Shown here piece by piece: positions 9,203 to 18,211 of a DNA stretch of 64,000 bases. The stretch's first letter is position 1, and the number at the start of each line of letters is the position of its first letter. Both the position numbers and the translations under genes were made by a program. Under the pieces are notes generated by a model. The model had not been told where the DNA came from and did no database searches. It saw nothing but the letters and a program-made list of their open reading frames with translations. Origin of the DNA: Acidobacteriota bacterium (GTDB lineage: Bacteria; Acidobacteriota; Thermoanaerobaculia; UBA5066); NCBI GenBank assembly GCA_016716715.1, contig JADJVE010000001.1:496001-560000 (forward strand), in the 5' to 3' direction.

Positions 9203-9854
9203 TCAGCCCTGGATGATTCCGCGGCGGAGCGCGAAGCGGATCAGCTCCGTGCGCCCGTGGACGCCGAGCTTCTCCATGACGTGCTCGCGGTGCGACATCG
9301 CGGTCTTCACGGCGATGTCGAGGAGCGCCGCGACTTCCTTGTTCGCCTTGCCCTCCGCGACGAGCTTCAGGACCTGCTTCTCGCGGTCCGTGAGCAGGTC
9401 GTACGGGTCCTCGCCGGCGCCGGAGCCCGGCGGGGGCGTCACCCACCATCGCGTCGCGCGCGATCGCGGGGTCCAGCACGAGGCCGCCGCGCGCCACGCC
9501 GCGGATCGCCGACACGAGCTCGGTGCCCGCGGCCTTCTTGAGGATGTACCCCGCGGCGCCGGCCTTGAGGAAGCGCGACACGTACTCGCGGTCGTCGTAC
9601 TGCGTCAGGACGAGAACGCGCGTGTGCGGGCTCACCTTGCGGACCTCGAGCGCCGCCTCGAGCCCGCCGAGGCCCGGCATCGCGATGTCCATGAGGACGA
9701 CGTCCGGGCCGAGCTTCCGGCAGGCCTCGATCGCCTCGAGTCCGTCGGCCGCCTCGCCGACGACCTCGATGTCGTCCGCGGTCTTCAGGAGCGCGCGGAG
9801 CCCCTCGCGCAACAGCGCGTGGTCGTCGGCGATCACGACCCTAATGCGCGGCAC
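9203..9854 (-). CDS. NarL/FixJ-type response regulator, interrupted by a one-base frameshift
   Basis: Residues 1-137 form a receiver domain: acidic pair D10-D11, phospho-acceptor D56 (VVLMDIAMPG), T84 and K106. The LuxR-type HTH (LLTDREKQVLKLVAEGKANK and following, ending at 9203) is in another frame. Removing one G from the run near 9443-9449 joins the two as ...RDAMVV-TPPPGSG...EDPYDLLTDRE, about 216 residues in all, the normal length for the family. So this is a sequencing or assembly error, or a recent mutation. The GTG at 9854 has an AAGGAGGAG site 7 bases upstream and overlaps the kinase stop by 14 bases. It should be the transcription-factor partner of the adjacent histidine kinase. 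Confidence 0.8.
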
Positions 9855-11316
9855 GGGCAGGCTCCTCCTTCGGGACCGGGACGGTGAACGCGACGTGCGT
9901 TCCTTCGCCGGGCGCCGAATCCAGCGTGAGAGTACCCCCCAGGATCTCGATCCGCTCGCGCATGCCGAGGAGGCCCAGGCCCTGCCCGGTCTCCGAGGGC
10001 GTCGCGACGTCGGCCGGCGTGAACCCGCGGCCGTCGTCCTCGACGTCCACGGAGAGAGCGCCGTTTTCGAACGACATCTGGATGAGGACCGTCTTCGCGC
10101 CCGAGTGGCGCGCGATGTTCGTGAGCGCCTCCTGGACGGCGCGGAAGACGGGGATCTCGACCGTGGCTGGGAGCCGGTCGTCGAGATCCTCGATCTCGAG
10201 GCGCGCCGTGATCCCGGCCGGCGTCAGATGCCGGGCGACCCACCAGCGCACGGCCGACACGAGGCCGAGGTCGTCGAGAACGGACGGGCGCAGGTCGAAG
10301 ATCACGCGGTGGAGGCCGTCGAGCGTGCGAGAGGCGAGGGCGCGCGCGTCCTCGAGCTTCGCGCTCGCCTCCTCCGGAGTGGAGGCGCGGCGGACGGTGT
10401 CGAGCCCGACGGCCAGCGCCGCGACGGTCTGGCACGTCTCGTCGTGCAGCTCGCGGGCGATTCGCCGCCGCTCGTCCTCCTGCGCGGAAAGGAGTTTCCG
10501 GACGAGATCCGCACGGCGGGCGTCGCGGTCCTTGAGCTCGGCGTAGAGCTTCTGGAGCTCCGCGGTTCGTGCCGCGACGCGGCGCTCCAGGGTCGCGTTC
10601 GCCTGCGTGACCTCGTCCATGGAGGCCGCGAGAGCGACGCGCATCGTCTCGAACGCGCGCGCGAGGCGGCCGGTCTCGTCGTCGTGCCCCGCGTCCTCGG
10701 GCGGGAGAGGGACAGGCTGCGACAGGTCGCCGGCCGCGAGGCGCTCGGCCGAATCCGTGAGTACGCGCAGCGGACGCCGCACGCTCCGGGCCGCGCCCCA
10801 TGCGAAGAGGCCCGCGACGACGAGGAAGAGGGGCGTCAGGAACGCGAACCAGCCTTTGAGCGCGACCTCCTCGGCGAAGGCGTCGGGGCGCGGCTGGCGC
10901 ACGCGCACCCGCCACGCGGTGGACGCGACGGGAGCGGATGCGGCGACGTCGTCCGGCGCCTCGGGGACCGCGGCGCTGGCCGCGAACACGCGGCCGTCCG
11001 CGTCCAGGAGCTCGACGGCGAGCGTGTGGTCGTTGCGAAACGTCCTGAGGACGAGGCCGGCGCGCGCCTCCTTGAGGCCCGGCGCCTGGAACGCCGGGTC
11101 CGACACGGTCATCTCGACGGCGACGGCCACGGAGCGCGCGAGAGTCTCGCGCTCCTTCAGAAGGCGGCGGCTGGTGTCCTCGAAGCCCCGCCGGACGAGC
11201 TCGGCGAGGACCGCGGCCGGGACGAGCAGCCCGACGATCGCGAGAAGGACCGCGCGGCGCTGCAGGCCGCCGCGGTCCCAGCTGCGGCGCGGCAGGGGGG
11301 ACGCGGCGTCAGCCAT
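9841..11316 (-). CDS. NarX-like membrane histidine kinase
   Basis: 491 residues. Order: TM1 about 21-41; a periplasmic sensor region of about 115 residues; TM2 about 157-177; HAMP about 178-232; coiled coil about 236-270; HisKA_3 with phospho-acceptor H291 (RRRIARELHDETCQ); HATPase_c with N-box EALTNIARHS, G1 VEDDGRGF and G2 GLGLLGMRERIEILGG. This is the architecture of kinases that pair with NarL/FixJ regulators, and such a regulator follows directly with a 14-base overlap. The start overlaps the cytochrome b stop by 8 bases, so the sensor is probably co-expressed with the electron-transfer proteins. Redox or electron-acceptor sensing is an inference from that context. Confidence 0.9.
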   Translation of the reverse strand: MADAASPLPRRSWDRGGLQRRAVLLAIVGLLVPAAVLAELVRRGFEDTSRRLLKERETLARSVAVAVEMTVSDPAFQAPGLKEARAGLVLRTFRNDHTLAVELLDADGRVFAASAAVPEAPDDVAASAPVASTAWRVRVRQPRPDAFAEEVALKGWFAFLTPLFLVVAGLFAWGAARSVRRPLRVLTDSAERLAAGDLSQPVPLPPEDAGHDDETGRLARAFETMRVALAASMDEVTQANATLERRVAARTAELQKLYAELKDRDARRADLVRKLLSAQEDERRRIARELHDETCQTVAALAVGLDTVRRASTPEEASAKLEDARALASRTLDGLHRVIFDLRPSVLDDLGLVSAVRWWVARHLTPAGITARLEIEDLDDRLPATVEIPVFRAVQEALTNIARHSGAKTVLIQMSFENGALSVDVEDDGRGFTPADVATPSETGQGLGLLGMRERIEILGGTLTLDSAPGEGTHVAFTVPVPKEEPARAAH

Positions 11317-12049
11317 CCGCCGGAGCGGGTTTCTCCGGTGCGGGTTCCTGAGTGGCCTTGGCGGCTTCGGCGGTCTTGACGTCCGAACCGTAGAGGCGGT
11401 CGTACTCGCGCCGGTGCTCGTGCTTGAGGCGCTCGACGGGGATCTTCCCGGTGAAGATGGCCGGGTCGAACGGGAAGATGCCGGGCGCCAGGTGGGCGTT
11501 GTAGATGTGCCACGTGATGACGACGAGGAACGCCATGAGCCCCTCGTTGCTGTGCGCGACCTTCGCCATCGGGATCAGCTCGCCGGGGAGGAAGCGCGCG
11601 ACGACCATCGGGTAGTAAAGGATGAAGCCCGTCGCGATCATGACGAGGCCGCCGAGGACGAGGCCCCAGTACTCGAACTTCTGGCGGTAGTCGAAGCGGT
11701 CGAACTTCGCCTCTTCGTCCGCGAGCCCGAGGTAGTAGCGCAGCTGCTGGACGGCGTCCTTGAAGTCCTGCCGGTCCGGCACGAGCGTCATCTTCATCTT
11801 GTGCTGCAGCGTCGAGAGGATCGCGGCCGAGAGGTGGAAGAACGTGAGGGCCGCGAAGAGGAAGCCGGAGACGCGGTGCACGAGACGTGCGCCGTCGAGC
11901 CCGCCGAAGATCTTCACGAGGAAGCGCGCCGCGCCCGCCTCGTAGAACTTCTGCGGGAAGCCGGTGAGGGCGAGGAGCACGAACGTCGTCATGACGACGA
12001 AGTGCTCGATGCGCTGCTTTTTCGAGAAACGGACGGCGTAGTCGGTCAT
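11309..12049 (-). CDS. Di-heme cytochrome b membrane subunit
   Basis: 246 residues from the ATG at 12049, which overlaps the upstream cytochrome c stop as ATGA; a longer upstream frame has no support. Four membrane spans (about 17-33, 55-82, 127-150, 163-185) carry His residues H16, H58, H72, H166, H181 and H186, in the arrangement of formate-dehydrogenase-gamma/Ni-hydrogenase-type b cytochromes. The C-terminal about 35 residues are Ala/Pro/Glu-rich and cytoplasmic. Together with the adjacent nine-heme cytochrome it would oxidise quinol in the membrane and pass electrons to the periplasm, or the reverse. The final electron acceptor cannot be told from sequence. Confidence 0.87.
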   Translation of the reverse strand: MTDYAVRFSKKQRIEHFVVMTTFVLLALTGFPQKFYEAGAARFLVKIFGGLDGARLVHRVSGFLFAALTFFHLSAAILSTLQHKMKMTLVPDRQDFKDAVQQLRYYLGLADEEAKFDRFDYRQKFEYWGLVLGGLVMIATGFILYYPMVVARFLPGELIPMAKVAHSNEGLMAFLVVITWHIYNAHLAPGIFPFDPAIFTGKIPVERLKHEHRREYDRLYGSDVKTAEAAKATQEPAPEKPAPADG

Positions 12050-13098
12050 CGATTCACCATGACGCGCCAGAGGTGCAGGAGGATCTGCAGGACCAGCCCG
12101 CCGATCAGGAAGGGGATGAACACCTTGTAGAAGACGCCGACCGCCCAGACGAGCGGCGCGCGCTTCGGGCTCGGCTGGTAGTGCGAGAGCCAGGAGTCCG
12201 TGAAGTTCTTCGGGGCGCCCGGGTGGCACTTCGCGCAGGTTTTCTGCAGGTTCGCCTGCAGGACCTGCGAGTTCCCGTCCTTCGCCTTCGTGATGTTGTG
12301 CGTCCCGTGGCAGTCGATGCAGAGCGCCGTGATGACGCGCGGGGTCTTGCCTGAGCTCGCGAGCGAGGCGCTCATGCCGTGGAAGTCGTTCAGGTACGTC
12401 TGCACGACGTCCGTCGAGAGGCCGTACTTCTTCATGACGGCCTTGTTCGTGTGGCACTTCGCGCACGCGTCGACGAGCTTGAGCTTCCAGGCGGTCGTCG
12501 TGGGGTCTGCGATGTCGTGCGCCTTGTGGCAGTCCACGCAGACCGGGACGTCCTGGTTTCCCTGCGCGAGCGCGAGGCCGTGGACGCTCTTGCCGAAGAC
12601 CTCGGCGATGTCCGAGTGACAGGCGCCGCAGGTGTCCGAGACGCGCGTCTTCGGCGCGTCGGGCTTCGTGATGTCGTGCGCGCCGTGGCAGTCCGTGCAG
12701 AAGGGGGCGGCGCCGCCCTTCTGGATGACCGCGTAGTGCACGCCGTCGAGCGCCTTCGTGTAGTTCTCGAAGTGGCAGGACTTGCAGAGGTCCTTGAACG
12801 AGGCCGAGAACTCGGCCTTCGTCTTCGCCTTCACCTCGGGGTGCGGGAGCTCGCTCTGGGCGGGGTGGCAGCCCGTGCAGGAGATCTTCGTCCCGTGGAC
12901 GGATTTCTCGAAGACGGCCTTGTCGACGAAGACGGACTGCTCGGAGCCGTCGGCGAGCTTGAACGACGCGGACTTGTCGCCGTGGCAGGACAGGCAGTTC
13001 TCGATCTCTTCCTTTTCCTTCGGGCCCGCGGCCAGCGGCGCGGCGAAGAGGAAGACGAACAAGACGCCGGAAATGAGACCTTTACGGCCGGTGATCAC
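12046..13098 (-). CDS. Nine-heme, membrane-anchored multiheme cytochrome c
   Basis: 350 residues. An N-terminal signal segment (about 7-24) precedes nine CxxCH motifs starting at C35, C74, C105, C134, C157, C187, C212, C260 and C288. A C-terminal span at about 323-345 would anchor it in the inner membrane with the hemes in the periplasm. Spacing and surrounding His residues resemble cytochrome c3/NapC-NrfH-like quinol-linked families rather than a terminal reductase. GTG start with GGAGG about 5 bases upstream. It is the first gene of a run continuing to cytochrome b, kinase and regulator with 3-14-base overlaps. Confidence 0.92.
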   Translation of the reverse strand: MITGRKGLISGVLFVFLFAAPLAAGPKEKEEIENCLSCHGDKSASFKLADGSEQSVFVDKAVFEKSVHGTKISCTGCHPAQSELPHPEVKAKTKAEFSASFKDLCKSCHFENYTKALDGVHYAVIQKGGAAPFCTDCHGAHDITKPDAPKTRVSDTCGACHSDIAEVFGKSVHGLALAQGNQDVPVCVDCHKAHDIADPTTTAWKLKLVDACAKCHTNKAVMKKYGLSTDVVQTYLNDFHGMSASLASSGKTPRVITALCIDCHGTHNITKAKDGNSQVLQANLQKTCAKCHPGAPKNFTDSWLSHYQPSPKRAPLVWAVGVFYKVFIPFLIGGLVLQILLHLWRVMVNR

Positions 13099-13172
13099 AC
13101 GAGCCTCCGCTTCGCACGGTGCCCGGCGGGGGAGGGGGGGTCAATGAAGCAAAGTGACTAGCGCGGAATCCG

Positions 13173-13180
13173 GATAATCT
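13173..13180 (+). promoter_or_regulatory. -10-like element for a probably leaderless mfd transcript
   Basis: GATAATCT contains TAATCT at 13175-13180, ending 6 bases before the mfd GTG at 13187. No Shine-Dalgarno fits between them, so transcription would start at or next to the start codon. A convincing -35 is not visible. Confidence 0.45.
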
Positions 13181-13186
13181 CCGCCC

Positions 13187-16100
13187 GTGCCGGGGCGGGG
13201 AGGTCCGCTCATCCAGACGGTCGCCGCCGCACCCGCGGTGGCGCGTCTCGCCGGGCGGATCGAGGCGGGGGTCCTCGGGACGTCGACGGGAGGGGTGTCC
13301 CTGACGGGGGCTCCTCCGGGCCTCTTTCCATTCCTTCTCGAGGCCGTCGGCGGCCCCCTCGGCCTCAAATGGGCCGTCGTGTTCGCCCACGAGCGGGACG
13401 CGGCCGCGTTCGCCCGGGACGCGGCGGCCGTCCTCGGCGCCCCGCGCGTCGCCCTCTTCCCGGCCCCCGCGCTCTCGCCGTACCAGGGGATCGCCCCCTC
13501 GCTCAAGGTCCGCCGCGACGAGTTCGGGACCCTCCAGCGCCTCGCCTCGGGAGAGGTGTCCGTCCTCGTCGTTCCGGCGCGCGCCCTCCTGCGCGCGCTC
13601 CCGCCGCCGGCGGACCTCGCGAAACGCACGCGCCGCGTCGCGGCGGGCGACGACGTGTCGCCCGCGCGCCTCGTCGAGGGGCTTCTCGCCGAGGGCTACT
13701 CGCGCGTGGACCTCGTCACGGAGACCGGCGACGTCGCCGTGCGCGGCGGACTCGTCGACGTGTTCCCGCCCGACCGCGACGAGCCCGTGCGGATCGAGTT
13801 CGACCTGAACGCCGTCGCCTCGCTGCGCTCGTTCGACCCGGACACGCAGCGCTCCACGGGCGCGCTCGCCGCCGTCGCGTTGCCGCCGATGGCGCTCACA
13901 CCGGATACGCGCGCGACGCGCGAGGCCGCGCAGCGCGTTCTCGCGGCGTGCCGGACGGCCGACGACGATCCGCCCGTCCCGCGGGACCTCTCGCTCGCGC
14001 GGAAGAACGACGGCCTCGAGGAGATCCTGCCGCTTCTCGACGGGCGCGACGCCGCGCACGTCCTCGACCACGCGCCGTCGCACGTCGTGGCCGTCGACGA
14101 TCCCGACGCCGTCGCCGCCGAGCTGGGCCGCGCGGCGGACGTCCTCTCCCTCGACTACGAGAAGGCGCGGGCCGCCGGCCGCGTCGCGCCCGATCCCGCG
14201 CGCCTCGCGGGGGACGCGGACCGCCTCGCCGGGGACGTCGCGCGGCGAACCGTTCTCGCGCTGGCGCCCGCCGTGCCCGCGGGCGAGACCGTCGCGATCG
14301 GCGCCGAGTCGGTCCTCTCCTTCGAGGACCGCCTGCCGGACGCGCCGAAGGAAATCGCCCGCGCGCGCGAGGGCGGCCTCGCGGTCGTGCTCTCGGCGGC
14401 GTCGAAGGGCGAGCGCGAGCACGTCGAGCGCCTTCTCGCCGAGTACGAGGTCGACCACCAGGGCGCCGACTCCGACCCGACCTCGCCGCTCGCGCCGGGC
14501 GCGTGCCGCGTCGTCTCCGGCGGCCCGCGCACGGGCTTCCTGTTCCGTTCCGCGGGCGTTCTCCTCCTCACGGCTTCGGACCTCTTCGGCGAGCCGCGGA
14601 CCGCGGCCGTGCGGCGCAAGTCGGCGTCGGAGGCGTTCCTCTCGGACCTGCGCGACCTCAACGTCGGCGACGTCGTCGTTCACCGCGACTACGGGCTCGG
14701 GCTCTTCGCGGGCCTCGCGCGCATCGACGACGCCGGCGCCGTGCGCGAGATGGTCGACCTGCGGTACGCGGGCGACGCGAAACTTCTCGTCCCGGTCGAG
14801 CGGCTCGACCTCATCCAGAAGTACGCCTCCGCGGGCGACGGGCCCTCGCCCGCGCTCGACCGGCTCGGCGGGGCCGGCTGGGAGAAGCGGAAGTCATCCG
14901 TCCGAAAGGCCGTCAAGGACATCGCGGACCAGCTCCTGAAGCTCTACGCGCGGCGCGCGGCCGCGCCGGGGCACTCGTTCTCGAAGGACTCGCCGTGGCA
15001 GAAGGAGTTCGAGGACGCGTTCGAGTACGTCGAGACGCCGGACCAGGCGGCGGCGATCCGCGACGTGAAGCGCGACATGGAGTCGGACAAGCCGATGGAC
15101 CGGCTCCTCTGCGGCGACGTCGGCTACGGAAAGACCGAGGTCGGGATGCGCGCGATCTTCAAGTGCGTCCTCGACGGCAAGCAGGCGGCGTTCCTCGCGC
15201 CGACGACGATCCTCGCGGACCAGCACTTCCGGACGCTGAAGCGACGCTTCGCCGCGTTCCCCGTCACGCTCGACCTCCTCTCGCGCTTCCGGACGAAGGA
15301 CGAGCAGAAGGAGGTCCTGAGGCGCCTCGCCGAGGGGACGCTCGACGTCGTCGTCGGGACGCATCGGATCCTCTCGAAGGACGTGGCGTTCAAGGACCTG
15401 GGCCTCCTCGTCGTGGACGAGGAGCAGCGCTTCGGCGTCGCGCAGAAGGAGCGGATCAAGGAGTGGCGCGCCTCCGTCGACGTCCTCGCGATGTCCGCGA
15501 CGCCGATCCCCCGGTCGCTGCACCTCTCGCTCGCGGGCATCCGCGACCTGTCCGTCATCGAGACCCCGCCGAAGGACCGCCTCGCGATCGACACGCACGT
15601 CGTCGCCGTGGACGACGCCGTGATCCGCGAGGCGATCCGCGCCGAGGTGGACCGCGGCGGGCAGGTCTACGTCGTCCACAACCGGATCGAATCGCTCGGA
15701 ATGTGGCGCGAGCGGCTCCAGGCGCTCGTCCCGGACGTGAAGGTCGTGAGCGCCCACGGCCAGATGTCCGAGGGCGAGCTCGAGCGGGCGATGCGCGCGT
15801 TCGTGACCCGCGCGGCGGACCTTCTCCTCGCGACGACGATCGTCGAGAATGGGCTCGACATCCCCTCGGCCAACACGATGATCATCGACCGCGCCGACCT
15901 CTACGGCCTCTCGCAGCTCTACCAGCTGCGCGGCCGCGTGGGCCGCAGCGACAAGGCCGCGAGCTGCTGGCTCCTCGTCCCGCCCGGGATGCCGCTCTCG
16001 GACGACGCGCGACGTCGCCTGCGCGCGATCCAGGAGTTCTCGGACCTCGGAGCGGGCTTCCGGATCGCGGCGAAGGACCTCGAGATCCGCGGCGCGGGGA

Positions 16101-16684
16101 ACGTCCTCGGCGGCGAGCAGTCCGGGCACATCGAGTCGGTCGGCTTCGAGACGTACGTGAACCTCCTCGAGGAGGCGATGGCCGAGATGAAGGGCGAGCC
16201 GGTGAGAGAGACGCGCGACGTGACGCTCCAGCTCGGCGTGCCGCTCGCCCTTCCGGCCGCGTGGATTCCGGAGGAAAACCTGCGGATGGCGCTTTACAAG
16301 AAGATCGCGGGCGCCGCCGACGAGGCGACGCTCCAACGCGAGGCGTCCGCGGCCGAGGACCGCTACGGAACGGCGCCGCCCGCGTTCCGGGCGCTGCTCG
16401 AGCTCGCGCGGCTGCGGCTCCTCGCGCGCGCTCTCGGCGTGAGGGCGCTCCAGCGCCGCGGCGACGAGCTCGCGGCGACGCTCGAGAAGGACCACGCCCT
16501 CGACCCCGCGAAGGTCGTCGACCTCCTGAAGGCCGGCGCGCTCGTCGCGGCCGGGCCGGACGCGTTCCGCCTCCCGAAGGCGTTCCTCGGCGCGGAGCCC
16601 GACGCGCTCGCCTCGCGCGCCCGCGACGTCCTCGTCTCCCTCGCGCGTGACCGTGGACTCGGTCCGCGTCTCGGGATAGCCTAG
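13187..16684 (+). CDS. mfd: Transcription-repair coupling factor Mfd
   Basis: 1,165 residues, normal for the family. The N-terminal about 450 residues hold the UvrB-like damage-coupling module. Residues about 490-560 form the CarD-like RNA-polymerase interaction domain (LNVGDVVVHRDYGLGLFAG). Next comes the RecG-like translocase, with Walker A GDVGYGKTEV near 643 and a DEEQ box (VVDEEQRFGV) near 743. The TRG/TRCF C-terminal region follows (GAGNVLGGEQSGH and beyond). Mfd displaces polymerase stalled at lesions and recruits UvrA in the cytoplasm. The GTG start is preceded by a -10-like hexamer only, suggesting a leaderless mRNA. It diverges from the cytochrome operon. Confidence 0.97.
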   Translation: MPGRGGPLIQTVAAAPAVARLAGRIEAGVLGTSTGGVSLTGAPPGLFPFLLEAVGGPLGLKWAVVFAHERDAAAFARDAAAVLGAPRVALFPAPALSPYQGIAPSLKVRRDEFGTLQRLASGEVSVLVVPARALLRALPPPADLAKRTRRVAAGDDVSPARLVEGLLAEGYSRVDLVTETGDVAVRGGLVDVFPPDRDEPVRIEFDLNAVASLRSFDPDTQRSTGALAAVALPPMALTPDTRATREAAQRVLAACRTADDDPPVPRDLSLARKNDGLEEILPLLDGRDAAHVLDHAPSHVVAVDDPDAVAAELGRAADVLSLDYEKARAAGRVAPDPARLAGDADRLAGDVARRTVLALAPAVPAGETVAIGAESVLSFEDRLPDAPKEIARAREGGLAVVLSAASKGEREHVERLLAEYEVDHQGADSDPTSPLAPGACRVVSGGPRTGFLFRSAGVLLLTASDLFGEPRTAAVRRKSASEAFLSDLRDLNVGDVVVHRDYGLGLFAGLARIDDAGAVREMVDLRYAGDAKLLVPVERLDLIQKYASAGDGPSPALDRLGGAGWEKRKSSVRKAVKDIADQLLKLYARRAAAPGHSFSKDSPWQKEFEDAFEYVETPDQAAAIRDVKRDMESDKPMDRLLCGDVGYGKTEVGMRAIFKCVLDGKQAAFLAPTTILADQHFRTLKRRFAAFPVTLDLLSRFRTKDEQKEVLRRLAEGTLDVVVGTHRILSKDVAFKDLGLLVVDEEQRFGVAQKERIKEWRASVDVLAMSATPIPRSLHLSLAGIRDLSVIETPPKDRLAIDTHVVAVDDAVIREAIRAEVDRGGQVYVVHNRIESLGMWRERLQALVPDVKVVSAHGQMSEGELERAMRAFVTRAADLLLATTIVENGLDIPSANTMIIDRADLYGLSQLYQLRGRVGRSDKAASCWLLVPPGMPLSDDARRRLRAIQEFSDLGAGFRIAAKDLEIRGAGNVLGGEQSGHIESVGFETYVNLLEEAMAEMKGEPVRETRDVTLQLGVPLALPAAWIPEENLRMALYKKIAGAADEATLQREASAAEDRYGTAPPAFRALLELARLRLLARALGVRALQRRGDELAATLEKDHALDPAKVVDLLKAGALVAAGPDAFRLPKAFLGAEPDALASRARDVLVSLARDRGLGPRLGIA

Positions 16685-16704
16685 GGCGCCAGGGAGGCCA
16701 ATTC

Positions 16705-18105
16705 ATGAGCAGGATATTGCGGACCGTGGCGGTGTGCGCCTTTGCGGTGCTCGGATTCACGGCGAAGGCCGCCGATGAAGTCCAGCAGTCCGTCGTCGTC
16801 ATGGCGGAGGCTTACAGCGCCTTCCTCAACAGCGCTCAGGAAGTGCCCACCAACGCGTCGACCGCGACGGGCTACGCCCGGGTGAAACTCAACGAAGCGG
16901 CGCTGACGATCGACTGGACGATCGTCTTTACCGGCCTGTCGAGCGCCCAGAACGGGTCGCACATCCACGGACCCGCGGCGATCGGCGCGAACGTGGGCGT
17001 CGCGATCAACTTCGGAGTCGTGGGCGGGACTTCGGGCACGATCTCGGGCTCGTCGCCGATCACGCCGACTCAGATCGCGCAGATGCGGTCGCATCTGATG
17101 TACGTCAACGTGCATTCGGTGAACTTTCCCAACGGCGAGATCCGGGGCCAGCTCGCGCCCCGCCGGAGCGTGGACTACGACGGCGACGGCGCGACCGACC
17201 TCAGCGTGCTGCGTTTCCCTGGCGGCTCGCCCGCACCGATCACGTACTTCAACCAGAACACGACCTCGGGGTTCCAGGCCGCCCTGTGGGGCGACGCGTC
17301 CACCGACTTCCCGGCGCCCGGGGACTACGACGGTGACGGGAAGGACGACCTCGCGGTCTACCGGGCCGGCGCGACGGCCGGCGCGCAGAGCACCTTCTGG
17401 ATCCGGTACAGCAGCGACAACTCCGTCCACCAGTTGCCATGGGGTGTAGGCGGCGACATTGCGGTGTGCCGTGACTATGACGGCGACGGGAAGACCGACG
17501 TCGCCATATTTCGCCCGGGCGCGTCGCCCGGCGCGCCCGCGACCTGGTGGATCATGCAGAGTTCGAACGGCGCGGTTCGCGCCGCGCATTGGGGAACCAC
17601 CGGCGTCAGTGGAACCAGCGGCGACACCCCGGTCCCCGAGGACTGGGACGGCGACGGAAAGGCGGACCTCGCCGTGTACCGGTACGGGGGGCTGTCGCCG
17701 AACAACACCTTCCTGATCCAGCGCAGCTCCGACGGCGGCGTTCAGACGCAGCCCTGGGGCAATTTCCAGACGGACTTCATCGCGCCGGGCGACTTCGACG
17801 GTGACGGCAAGACGGACTTCGTCGCGGTGCGGACGGGCGCATTGGCCGCGTCGCCTATGACCTGGTGGATCCTCCAGTCCTCAAACGGCGCGGTACGCGT
17901 CCAGACGTTCGGCATCTCTTCGGATCTCGTCGTGCAGGGTGACTACGACGGCGATGGCCGCACGGACGTCGCCCTGTACCGTGCCGGCGCAACCGTGGGC
18001 GCCAACGGCACGTTCTGGGTCTTCAGGAGCCTGTCCAGTACCGCCACCGCGACGCTCTGGGGCCTGAAGGGCGACTTCCCCGTCGCGTCGTACAACGCGC
18101 GCTGA
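16705..18105 (+). CDS. Secreted CHRD-domain protein with FG-GAP/VCBS repeats
   Basis: 466 residues; ATG with GGGAGG about 9 bases upstream. Signal peptide about 1-22 (LGFTAKA-A). Residues about 38-153 are a CHRD domain (LNSAQEVPTNAS at the start, GSHIHGPA in the middle, NFPNGEIRGQL at the end). Residues 155-466 hold about six repeats carrying Asp-rich calcium-binding loops of the type D-Y-D-G-D-G-K-x-D-(L/V)-A-(V/I)-(Y/F)-R, each followed by a TFWI or TWWI strand, i.e. an FG-GAP-like propeller. This pairing is common in secreted proteins of environmental bacteria and has no settled function. The stop is followed by a lipoprotein-like reading frame. Confidence 0.85.
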   Translation: MSRILRTVAVCAFAVLGFTAKAADEVQQSVVVMAEAYSAFLNSAQEVPTNASTATGYARVKLNEAALTIDWTIVFTGLSSAQNGSHIHGPAAIGANVGVAINFGVVGGTSGTISGSSPITPTQIAQMRSHLMYVNVHSVNFPNGEIRGQLAPRRSVDYDGDGATDLSVLRFPGGSPAPITYFNQNTTSGFQAALWGDASTDFPAPGDYDGDGKDDLAVYRAGATAGAQSTFWIRYSSDNSVHQLPWGVGGDIAVCRDYDGDGKTDVAIFRPGASPGAPATWWIMQSSNGAVRAAHWGTTGVSGTSGDTPVPEDWDGDGKADLAVYRYGGLSPNNTFLIQRSSDGGVQTQPWGNFQTDFIAPGDFDGDGKTDFVAVRTGALAASPMTWWILQSSNGAVRVQTFGISSDLVVQGDYDGDGRTDVALYRAGATVGANGTFWVFRSLSSTATATLWGLKGDFPVASYNAR

Positions 18106-18211
18106 CCGGGCGCGGGCGCCGGCAGCCCTCGTCCTGGCCGCCGTAGCGGTCGCCGCGGGCTGCTCGCGCAGCGGACGGCCCGGCGCCCCCGGGCCGTCCG
18201 TCGTCGCGACG

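Noticed and set aside
8097..9854. A single protein made of a response-regulator receiver and a secreted domain
   Set aside because: The joint contains nonsense sequence, the HTH is present in another frame, and the secreted part has its own ribosome site and signal peptide. It is a by-product of the frameshift.
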